NCBI GenBank assembly: GCA_902470815.1
Contig: CABRHS010000005.1
Coordinates: 61,829 to 125,828 of the forward strand
DNA length: 64,000 bases
Reading direction: 5' to 3'
From: an uncultured Collinsella sp.
GTDB taxonomy: Bacteria; Actinomycetota; Coriobacteriia; Coriobacteriales; Coriobacteriaceae
Positions 1 through 8,941 of this stretch are shown here, piece after piece (the first letter of the stretch is position 1; each line of letters starts with the position of its first letter). The position numbers and the translations under genes were made by a program. The notes under the pieces are model-generated. The model did no database searches and was not told the origin of the DNA. It worked only from the letters and a program-made list of their open reading frames with translations.

Positions 1-139
1 TTGCAGCAGCGAAGGCGACCCGACCCGGATCGCCTTCGCTGACACAATCACATATAACCATGCGAATCAGAGGATGGTTGAGTCGTTTCCCCTGAGTGAA
101 TACCCGCTCAAAGTCCTGATGGGACTTGATGGTCTGCAT
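1..139 (-). CDS. rnpA: Ribonuclease P protein component (3' part beyond window edge)
   Basis: Only the first 46 codons are in the window; the gene runs leftward off the edge. The visible protein begins MQTIKSHQDFERVFTQGKRL, the usual N-terminus of the RNase P protein, which binds the catalytic RNA and helps cleave 5' leaders from pre-tRNAs. The ATG lies only 6 bp after the rpmH stop on the same strand, which is the standard bacterial rpmH-rnpA arrangement near the origin and implies co-transcription from the rpmH promoter. Identification rests on N-terminal similarity plus position; the conserved RNR motif lies outside the window. Confidence 0.9.
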   Translation of the reverse strand, partial: MQTIKSHQDFERVFTQGKRLNHPLIRMVICDCVSEGDPGRVAFAAA

Positions 140-145
140 GAGAGC

Positions 146-289
146 TTAGTTGTCGCTCACCGTGAGACGCTTACGGCCCTTGGCACGACGACGGGCGAGA
201 ACGGCGCGGCCGGCCTTGGTGGCCATACGGGCGCGGAAGCCGTGGGTCTTGGCGCGCTTGCGCTTGTTCGGCTGGTAGGTACGCTTCAT
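146..289 (-). CDS. rpmH: 50S ribosomal protein L34
   Basis: The frame encodes 47 residues starting MKRTYQPNKRKRAKTHGF and ending RKRLTVSDN. It is extremely rich in Arg and Lys and matches L34 end to end, including the usual length. L34 is a small basic protein of the large ribosomal subunit. An AGGAGG Shine-Dalgarno lies about 8 bp before the ATG, and a near-consensus promoter is found about 60 bp upstream. The gene is transcribed away from dnaA, with rnpA immediately behind it. Confidence 0.98.
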   Translation of the reverse strand: MKRTYQPNKRKRAKTHGFRARMATKAGRAVLARRRAKGRKRLTVSDN

Positions 290-347
290 GGTTAACATCC
301 TCCTGGTGCGTTTCGACTACTCGAAAAATATACGCGTGAGCTAAGAG

Positions 348-377
348 ATTGTAGGGAATACCGTGCGGAAATGTCAA
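348..377 (-). promoter_or_regulatory. Promoter of rpmH-rnpA
   Basis: Read on the minus strand, a perfect TTGACA -35 box (372-377) is separated by 18 bp from TACAAT (348-353). The predicted start would leave a leader of about 50 nt before rpmH. This is the strongest sigma-70 match near the origin, as expected for a ribosomal protein gene. Confidence 0.8.
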
Positions 378-454
378 TCGCGGAACCATGAAATGCGCAC
401 ACTTTCCGAAGGAATGACATCCAGGATCAATACAACCCCCTTGACTCAGAACAC

Positions 455-560
455 TTTTCACAATCTTTCAGTGACTTATCCACAGGTTGTTAATTAGATG
501 TTGATAACTTTTCAGTTCTTTCCAACACTTTTCAACATGATGGGAAAACTTGTTGAAAAG
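455..560. other. DnaA-box cluster, first half of a likely bipartite origin
   Basis: The 334-bp gap between rpmH and the next gene holds a perfect DnaA box TTATCCACA at 476-484. Three one-mismatch boxes follow: TTATCAACA on the minus strand (499-507), TTTTCAACA at 529-537, and TTTTCAACA on the minus strand (551-559). The tract is far more AT-rich than the surrounding genome. Position beside rpmH matches the box cluster upstream of dnaA in Bacillus-type origins. Apart from the rpmH promoter the rest of the gap shows no gene. Confidence 0.75.
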
Positions 561-623
561 TTCTGAAAGCACCCGCGGCGAGCTGCTATCCTAAGCTCAC
601 GGCAAACGTAGAAAGAACGCACC

Positions 624-1919
624 ATGTCAGAAGACTTCTACCCCTTTGTGGACTCCGGAGACCCGGCACCAGACAACACTCACCTCACGGGCGGGAGGCC
701 CGACGAGGCCGACCACGCAATGGACGACCCCGCGGGGGTAGCATCTCCCCTGCCGGCGCGGGCGAGTGGGGTGTACACGACGCGCATATCCGTGTACGAC
801 GACATGCTGTCGACGCCGCGCGTGATCGTCGTCGAACAGTCCGATGTGCGCACGTACCTCGAGGACGTGACGAATACCGTCCACCGCACCATGAAAGAAC
901 AGGGCGGAAGGCTCTCGCTCATGATCATTCGCGAGCTCGTGGAGAACTTCATCCACGCGCAGTTCAGCGAGCCGGTGATATCGATTCTGGACAACGGAGA
1001 CACTATTCGATTTGCAGACCAGGGGCCGGGGATCAACGATAAGGAGAGGGCGTTCGAGTTCGGCGTGACGAGCGCGGACAAATCGAAGAAGCGCTACATT
1101 CGCGGCACGGGCGCAGGACTGCCCATGGTGCAGCAGTATATCGAGGCGGCGGGCGGCGCCATATCCGTCGAAGACAACCTGGGGTCGGGAACCGTCGTGA
1201 CCGTAAGCGTTGACCCGGCTCGCGTGGCGGAAATCGAGCGTGCCGTTTCACGTGGAGCGGCGGTGCGCAGCGGTCATCAGGAGCCGCCGGCGATCGGGCG
1301 GGCGACGCAGGGGCCCGGGGAGCAGTGGCAGCCCTACGGACAGCAGGGAATGCCGCAGCCGCAGGGTATGCCCGGGGTGCCGCCGGCGGCAGATCCAAGC
1401 GGGGCGGCGGGCGCGTGGCCCCAACCGGTACCCGGAGCACCGGGGGCATCCGCAGAAAGCGCCTACGGCATACCCGGGGCGCAATGGATGCCATATTACC
1501 AACAGGGAAACCCGTGGATGGCCGGCGGCGCTTGGCCCAGCTACGCAAACCCCTATGGGGCGGCGCAGCCCTATCCCCCCATGGGCGGCTATCCGCCCAA
1601 CATGGCGCCTGGATCCTACCCTGCCGCCCCGCAGATGCAGGGAGCGGGTATGCCCCAGGGCGCGGGCATGGCGGGCGGAAACCCGGCAGACGCACAGCGC
1701 GTCGCGGCATCGCCATACGTGAGCGACCGGGGGACGCTCGCGCTGCGCTACATCGCCCAAAACGGAAAGGGAGGCCCAACGGACCTGACAAGGGCATTCG
1801 GCAACTCGGATGCGACCTGGTCGCGTGAACTCGACGCGCTGGCGGGGACGGGGCTCATCCACAAGCGGGGACAAAAATACATGCTCACCGAACTGGGCCA
1901 AGGTTGGTCCCAGCAGTAG
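624..1919 (+). CDS. GHKL ATPase with a disordered linker and C-terminal winged helix, dnaA-linked
   Basis: The 431-aa protein has three parts. Residues about 50-200 form a histidine-kinase-type ATPase domain: an N box with E104 and N108 (RELVENFIHA), a G1 box DQGPGI at 132-137, a G2 box RGTGAGL at 160-166 and a terminal GSGT loop. There is no HisKA dimerisation/phospho-His helix, no sensor domain and no membrane segment, so it is not an ordinary sensor kinase. Residues about 215-365 are low-complexity Pro/Gly/Gln/Met. Residues about 370-431 resemble a winged helix (LALRYIAQNG...LTRAFGNSD...LIHKRGQKYMLTELG). It lies between the two DnaA-box regions and reads into dnaA. It could be an anti-sigma-like kinase, a DNA-binding ATPase or a regulator of initiation; the function is not established here. 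Confidence 0.7.
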   Translation: MSEDFYPFVDSGDPAPDNTHLTGGRPDEADHAMDDPAGVASPLPARASGVYTTRISVYDDMLSTPRVIVVEQSDVRTYLEDVTNTVHRTMKEQGGRLSLMIIRELVENFIHAQFSEPVISILDNGDTIRFADQGPGINDKERAFEFGVTSADKSKKRYIRGTGAGLPMVQQYIEAAGGAISVEDNLGSGTVVTVSVDPARVAEIERAVSRGAAVRSGHQEPPAIGRATQGPGEQWQPYGQQGMPQPQGMPGVPPAADPSGAAGAWPQPVPGAPGASAESAYGIPGAQWMPYYQQGNPWMAGGAWPSYANPYGAAQPYPPMGGYPPNMAPGSYPAAPQMQGAGMPQGAGMAGGNPADAQRVAASPYVSDRGTLALRYIAQNGKGGPTDLTRAFGNSDATWSRELDALAGTGLIHKRGQKYMLTELGQGWSQQ

Positions 1920-1999
1920 CGAGAAGACGAGATACGAGGCTGGCCGGGCGAGCGCAAGACGGCGGTACCGAACCCGAGCGACGATAGGGAAAGTGGAAG

Positions 2000-3706
2000 A
2001 TGGATAACGAAGCGCGCATACTCCTCGACGACGTGATCGAGTTCTGCCGACGCGACGAGCGCGAGCCCAGGCTCATCAACATGCTCGAGCAGTGCGGGGC
2101 GATCGAATTCGACGACGAATCGCTCACCATTCAGGTGCCGAGCAGGTTCGCATACACGTATCTCATCAAGCAGCGCGAGACGGTCGAGAGGTACCTGGAG
2201 GAGATCTCATTCATGCCCATGCGCCTGGAGGTGCGCGTGGAGGAGCGTCAGGCTGCCGGAGATCGAGGCCGCGCAGCGGTGCACGATCCGATGTCGCCCA
2301 TTGCGAGCACGATGGACGCCCCCACCGCGGGGCAGGAATGCGCGACGGTGCGAGAAGAGCGCCCAGCGGAAGCCGGACGGGCAACGCCCCCCGCGCAGCC
2401 GGCTCTCCAACCCGAGAGGCGCGAGGGGATCAACGTCGTCAACACCGTCTCGGCCGACACCTTCCGGCGCATGATGCAGGAGATGAAGGCGGGAGGCGCG
2501 AACGGGCAGACGTCAGGAGGGAACCGCGGCGCCGCTAACGCAGGCGGAAATGACAAGCCGTCGGCGCAGGGACAGGCGGCCGAGACGGGGCCCGTGGTCG
2601 ACATCAACGCCAAATACACGTTCGAGAGCTTCGTCGCAGGTGACGAGAACCGACACGCCTTCAACAGCGCCATGCGATTCGCGGCATACGCCGAGGAGCC
2701 AGGGCAATGCCCGTCACTGTTCATATACGGCAATTCGGGGCTGGGCAAGACGCACCTACTCTTCGCCGTACGCAACTACCTCGCGAAGGAGAAGCCGTAC
2801 ATCCGCGTCAAATACGCCAATTCGCAGGCCTATCTCGATGACTACATGAACGAGCTCGGGACCCAGCGCGGGCCCGGCAGCCTCATCATGCGCGAATACC
2901 GCGACGCCGACATCCTCATCATCGACGACGTCCAGAACATCGTGGGCAAGCAGGCCTCCGTTGAGTTCTTCTTCCAGCTCGTCGACAGCTTCATCCGCGA
3001 GGGCAAGAAGATCGCGTTCGCATCCGACCGGGCACCCAAGGATCTGGCCATGGATGAGCGGCTCACCAGCCGATTCAGCCGTGGCATGCTCTGCCTCGTC
3101 TCGGAACCCGGCTTTGAGATGAAGTACATCATCCTCAAGCGCTATTACGAGAACATCATCAACGGCACCGACAGCCTGGACGGAATGAACGTGGACACCT
3201 CGCTGCTCTCCATGCTGCCGGAGCACGAAGGCCACCTCACCGACGAGCACCTCCGCCACATGGCGGAAATCTCAGGCAACAACATCCGCAACCTCGAGAG
3301 TTTCTGCGAGCGGTGCGCGGGGCTGGCGGCGGAACGGGAGCAGGCCGGGGAGGAGCTGTCCGCCGCGGACATCGACGAGGCCGCCAAGACGTACTTCAAC
3401 ACCGCGCACAAGACCATCCATATCGACACGGTCCAGCGGATCGTCGAGGAGTTCTACCACGTGAGCCATGAAGAGCTCATCGGGAAACGCAGGACCGCGA
3501 ACATCGCTTTCGCGCGACACGTGGCGGTCTACCTCGCCAACAGCCTATGCGAGATGACGACGCCCGCGATCGGCGCGGAATTCGGCGGGCGAGACCACTC
3601 GACGGTGCTCAACTCCCTCAAGGTGGTCGAGAACAAGATGCGCGAAGACCGTAGGATCTGCGAGGACCTGCAGAACCTCAAGAACGCCATCATGCTCAAG
3701 TCCTGA
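2000..3706 (+). CDS. dnaA: Chromosomal replication initiator protein DnaA
   Basis: This is the AAA+ initiator that binds DnaA boxes and melts the origin. Visible landmarks are Walker A GNSGLGKT at 244-251, Walker B ILIIDDVQ about 60 residues later, and a C-terminal domain IV with the DnaA-box signature GGRDHSTVLNSL around residue 530. At 568 aa it is longer than the usual 440-510. The extra length is a low-complexity domain II linker of about 130 residues (roughly 81-210). The N-terminal domain I is divergent but has the expected size. The ATG follows a GGAAAGTGGAAG purine stretch. The gene is flanked by DnaA-box regions on both sides if the preceding GHKL gene is included. Confidence 0.97.
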   Translation: MDNEARILLDDVIEFCRRDEREPRLINMLEQCGAIEFDDESLTIQVPSRFAYTYLIKQRETVERYLEEISFMPMRLEVRVEERQAAGDRGRAAVHDPMSPIASTMDAPTAGQECATVREERPAEAGRATPPAQPALQPERREGINVVNTVSADTFRRMMQEMKAGGANGQTSGGNRGAANAGGNDKPSAQGQAAETGPVVDINAKYTFESFVAGDENRHAFNSAMRFAAYAEEPGQCPSLFIYGNSGLGKTHLLFAVRNYLAKEKPYIRVKYANSQAYLDDYMNELGTQRGPGSLIMREYRDADILIIDDVQNIVGKQASVEFFFQLVDSFIREGKKIAFASDRAPKDLAMDERLTSRFSRGMLCLVSEPGFEMKYIILKRYYENIINGTDSLDGMNVDTSLLSMLPEHEGHLTDEHLRHMAEISGNNIRNLESFCERCAGLAAEREQAGEELSAADIDEAAKTYFNTAHKTIHIDTVQRIVEEFYHVSHEELIGKRRTANIAFARHVAVYLANSLCEMTTPAIGAEFGGRDHSTVLNSLKVVENKMREDRRICEDLQNLKNAIMLKS

Positions 3707-3971
3707 CGAGCAGGGTGCCGCCTGAGCGGAGAACCGCGGCGAAAGGGCTGTGGAAAAGATGGTGGAAACTGGGGGAGAAGATGGGGAAAAGTAGCGAGGC
3801 GATGTGCAGAGAAAAACGTCAACGGCGCCGGCGGGTAAAAGTCGGCGGTTGTCTACAATGGATTGTTGAAAGAAATCTCGGGCTACAGCTGGGAAAACGC
3901 GAGTAGTCCACAGCGTCCACCGGGTTATTACTATTGTTAGATATATATATTTAAGAGAGGAATAAAAAGAG
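3707..3971. other. oriC-type unwinding region between dnaA and dnaN
   Basis: A DnaA box fitting TTWTNCACA lies on the minus strand at 3749-3757 (TGTGGAAAA on the plus strand). Weaker GGAAA-type copies follow it. Near dnaN a relaxed box TAGTCCACA (3904-3912) is followed by a short GC-rich stretch. After that comes TTATTACTA (3925-3933), whose complement TAGTAATAA fits three DnaA-trio repeats, and then a tract of pure A/T at 3941-3954. Box, GC spacer, trio and AT tract in this order is the known layout of a bacterial unwinding site. No gene is visible in the gap. Confidence 0.75.
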
Positions 3972-5075
3972 ATGAAGTTCACGGTCAGCCAGTCAGCGCT
4001 CCTCGATGCCGTCGCCGTCGTGATGAAGGGCATCGCGCCTTCGTCCACGCTGCCCATCCTCTCGGGCGTACTTGTTCGCGCGGCGGACGGCGTGCTCGAG
4101 TTCCAGACCTCAAACTACACCATCTCCATCCGCCATCGCATCGCGGCTCGCGTGGATGAGGAGGGGCAGGTCGTCATCCCCTGCAAGATGCTCTCCAACA
4201 TCTGCAAGACCCTCCCCGACGCGCCCGTCTCGTTCGAGCTCTCGGAGCGACAAGTGACCATCACCTGCGAGCGCTCCACGTTCCGCCTCAACACGCTTGA
4301 CGCTGGCGACTTCCCCGAATTCCCCACGTTTGCGCTCGAGCGCTCCGTCGAGCTGCCCGCGAACATCCTCACCGAGATGGTGGGCCGCGTATGGCGCGTC
4401 ACGTCCACCGATAAGAATCGCCCCGTTCTCAACGGCGTCTACATGACCGTCGAGAACAACACGATCCGCCTGGTGGCGACGGATTCGTATCGCCTTGCGG
4501 TGTGCGACACCCAGGTCGAGACCTCCACGCTCGAGGGCAGCTTCGAACTGAACGTCCCCGCCGAGGCGTTCAACGACGCCCTCGCCATCACCGGCGGCCA
4601 GGGTTCAATCTTGATCGGTTCGACCGACACCCAGGTCGTCTTCGTCTCGGGCAATACGACGTACGTCGCCCGCCGCATCGAGGGCGTGTATCCCAACTAC
4701 AAGGCGCTGCTGCCCGCCGCGTGCGCCACGAGCGTCAAGATCGACGTAGACTCCCTCGCCTCCGCGCTCAAGCGCGTTTCCACCGTGGCCCAGGCGAACT
4801 CCGCGGTCAAATTCGACATCAGCACCGAGACCGGCTCCATGGTCCTTTCCGCCATCTCGAATGACCAGGACGCCGCCACCGCGACGATCGAGGTCGAGGC
4901 CGAGGGCGCCTCGGGCGTCATCGCGTTCAACTATCACTACATATTCGGCTGCCTGAACGTTCTCTCCCGCGAGAAGGAGATCACCCTCGAGCTGCAGAGC
5001 TATAACCAGGCCGGCGTCTTCAAGTCGTACGACAAGATCAATTACCTGTATCTCGTCATGCCGGTGCGCATCTAG
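3972..5075 (+). CDS. dnaN: DNA polymerase III sliding clamp (beta subunit)
   Basis: The 367-aa protein starts MKFTVSQSALLDAVAVVMKG and ends in the typical YLVMPVRI, the conserved C-terminus of beta clamps that lies close to the partner-binding groove. Length and three repeated clamp sub-domains fit the family. It forms the ring that tethers polymerase III and many repair proteins to DNA. A GAGAGGAATAAAAAGAG purine stretch precedes the ATG. The TAG stop shares its G with the GTG start of recF, so the two are translationally coupled. Confidence 0.98.
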   Translation: MKFTVSQSALLDAVAVVMKGIAPSSTLPILSGVLVRAADGVLEFQTSNYTISIRHRIAARVDEEGQVVIPCKMLSNICKTLPDAPVSFELSERQVTITCERSTFRLNTLDAGDFPEFPTFALERSVELPANILTEMVGRVWRVTSTDKNRPVLNGVYMTVENNTIRLVATDSYRLAVCDTQVETSTLEGSFELNVPAEAFNDALAITGGQGSILIGSTDTQVVFVSGNTTYVARRIEGVYPNYKALLPAACATSVKIDVDSLASALKRVSTVAQANSAVKFDISTETGSMVLSAISNDQDAATATIEVEAEGASGVIAFNYHYIFGCLNVLSREKEITLELQSYNQAGVFKSYDKINYLYLVMPVRI

Positions 5076-6163
5076 TGGCCGGCATCCGCGCGACGCGCCT
5101 CACCGTTCGCGGATATCGGAGCTTCGAGGACTTCGAGCTCACCCTCGACCCGCGCATCACGGTCTTGGTGGGCCGCAATGCGGTGGGTAAGACCAATCTG
5201 GTCGAGGCGCTCCAACTGCTTACGTCGGGGTCCTCGTTCAGACGTCCCTCTCCGGCGGAGCTGCTGCGAGAGGGGTCGTCTGCGGGGCGGGCGCGCCTGG
5301 GCATCGAGGGCGAGGGTCGCCTGCTCGACATGGAGATGCGCCTGGCCGACGGCAAGCGGACCTTTGCCCGCAACGGCAAGCGGGTCACCGCCGCCGGTGT
5401 TCGCGGCGTGCTGCCGAGCGTCTTGTTCTGTCCCGATGACCTCGATATGGTCAAGCGCTCGGCATCCGTTCGACGCGCGACGCTCGATTCGTTTGGCGTG
5501 CAGCTCAACGAGCAGTACGCCAAGCTCGTCTCCGCGTACGAGCGAACAGTCGAGCAGCGCAACAGCCTCTTGAGGGACTGTCCCTCCGGTGCCCTCCTGG
5601 AGGCGTGGGACGAATCGCTGGCGGCGACGGGAGCGCAGCTGCTGCTCCACCGCAGCGCGCTCCTCGGCCGCATACGCGAGCACTTCGTGGATGTGTACCG
5701 CGCCATCGCGCCGCATGAGGAGCCGGACGTCGTATACGAGCCCACGATAGGTGCCTCGACCGGCACACGGGATGAACTGACGGCGCTGTTCCTCACCGCG
5801 TTGCGGGCGCGCCGCGAGGAGGAGCTACGCCGCGGCATGACGCTCGTGGGCCCCCACAGGGACGAGGTCCTGTTCCGGATCGACGGGCGATCCGCCCGCG
5901 ATTACGGCAGTCAGGGACAGCAGCGCTCCATCGTCTTGGCCTGGAAGATCGCCGAGGTGCAGGTGACGCGCGATATCCTGGGATATCCGCCGCTGCTGCT
6001 GTTGGACGACGTGATGAGCGAGCTTGACGCCTCGCGGCGGGACGCGATCATGGGGTTCGTGGCAGATGAGGTCCAGACGGTCATCACGACGACCAACCTG
6101 GGGTATTTTTCGCAAGAGATGCTTGATCGGGCCAGCGTCACGCGCATCGGCCCGGATGCGTGA
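5075..6163 (+). CDS. recF: DNA replication and repair protein RecF
   Basis: An SMC/ABC-type ATPase of 362 aa that loads RecA at gapped DNA with RecO and RecR. Visible motifs are Walker A GRNAVGKT at 33-40, an ABC signature-like GSQGQQRS near residue 279, and Walker B LLLLDDVMSELD near 307-318. The start is GTG and overlaps the last base of the dnaN stop. The order dnaN-recF-(DUF721)-gyrB is standard around bacterial origins, which supports the call. Confidence 0.96.
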   Translation: MAGIRATRLTVRGYRSFEDFELTLDPRITVLVGRNAVGKTNLVEALQLLTSGSSFRRPSPAELLREGSSAGRARLGIEGEGRLLDMEMRLADGKRTFARNGKRVTAAGVRGVLPSVLFCPDDLDMVKRSASVRRATLDSFGVQLNEQYAKLVSAYERTVEQRNSLLRDCPSGALLEAWDESLAATGAQLLLHRSALLGRIREHFVDVYRAIAPHEEPDVVYEPTIGASTGTRDELTALFLTALRARREEELRRGMTLVGPHRDEVLFRIDGRSARDYGSQGQQRSIVLAWKIAEVQVTRDILGYPPLLLLDDVMSELDASRRDAIMGFVADEVQTVITTTNLGYFSQEMLDRASVTRIGPDA

Positions 6164-6228
6164 TCGACGCGGCGCGCGTGGTGCATTTCGGCCCTCGTCG
6201 CGCATTCACGGATGGAAGGGTGATCGTT

Positions 6229-6612
6229 ATGGGTCGTGTGACCGAGAAGGGGCGCCTCAACGCAACGGCGGGATTGGGGGACTTCATCAACTCCGAGCGC
6301 AGCCGCCTGTTCGACGGCGCCACACCGGAGCGCCGCCGCCAGTTTGAGCAGGCCGAGCGCAGGCACGATATCTATCGAGCCTGGAACCAGATCTGCGCCA
6401 ACACGCGGGAGGGGCGCCATGTGACCGGCCTGCATTACGTGGCCGAGCGCGACGAACTGATCGTCTACACCGACGGCGCATCCTGGACGCAGGAGCTCAC
6501 CATGATGCGCGAGATCATCCGTGCGCGCATGGAACGTCTTGGCGGAGCGGTGGGCAACATCGTGGTCAAGACGACTCGACCCGGCTATGAGCGGAAAGAC
6601 CCCGCCCGTTGA
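6229..6612 (+). CDS. dciA: DciA-like DUF721 protein (probable replicative helicase loader)
   Basis: From the ATG at 6229 the protein has 127 aa and carries the DUF721 pattern: W..IC......H......Y.....L.VYTDGASWTQEL followed by an amphipathic tail (residues about 45-110). DciA proteins help place the DnaB helicase in bacteria lacking DnaC or DnaI. The start is chosen because GGAAGGG lies 8 bp upstream. An in-frame GTG at 6160 overlaps the recF stop (GTGA) and would add 23 residues, but it has no Shine-Dalgarno. The family and the position between recF and gyrB agree; the loader role is from family knowledge. Confidence 0.8.
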   Translation: MGRVTEKGRLNATAGLGDFINSERSRLFDGATPERRRQFEQAERRHDIYRAWNQICANTREGRHVTGLHYVAERDELIVYTDGASWTQELTMMREIIRARMERLGGAVGNIVVKTTRPGYERKDPAR

Positions 6613-6701
6613 CCTCCCACCACGCGCATGAGGGCTCAAGCCCCTCAAATCGTCTCTCAGTGGCTTGTAGAGGTATTCGGTACCTACCCGCTCAAGCGTT
6701 T

Positions 6702-6731
6702 TTGCCATGCTCCCATGCGATAAACTATAAA
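6702..6731 (+). promoter_or_regulatory. Promoter of gyrB
   Basis: TTGCCA (6702-6707) and TATAAA (6726-6731) are separated by 18 bp, inside the 155-bp gap after dciA. The implied start leaves a leader of about 30 nt before the GTG of gyrB, with GGGAGAA as ribosome binding site. A weak hairpin (GAGGG...CCCCTC, about 6637-6653) upstream may end the dnaN-recF-dciA transcript. Confidence 0.6.
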
Positions 6732-6767
6732 GGTTAGCCATACTCTGCAACCCAAAGGGAGAACCAC

Positions 6768-8792
<2,025 letters not shown>

Positions 8793-8804
8793 CCGACGCC
8801 GGCC

Positions 8805-8914
8805 GATGTGTAATTGGGGACGGGTGCAAATTACACATCGGCGAGTTCACGCACCCTGCGGCCCGCATCGGCCGCCCAGGATGTGTAATTTGCACCCGTC
8901 CCCAATTACACATC
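8805..8914. repeat. REPIN-like pair of inverted 35-bp repeats between gyrB and gyrA
   Basis: Two 35-bp elements (8805-8839 and 8880-8914) are exact reverse complements of each other across a 40-bp spacer. Each element is itself a hairpin: ATGTGTAATT (8806-8815) pairs with AATTACACAT (8829-8838) around a loop containing GGGGACGGGTGC. Two inverted REP units around a spacer is the structure called a REPIN. Related single units occur at 42969-43001 and, more decayed, at 28956-28987. Confidence 0.85.
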
Positions 8915-8941
8915 TGCGACCACGACCGATAAGGAGAACAC

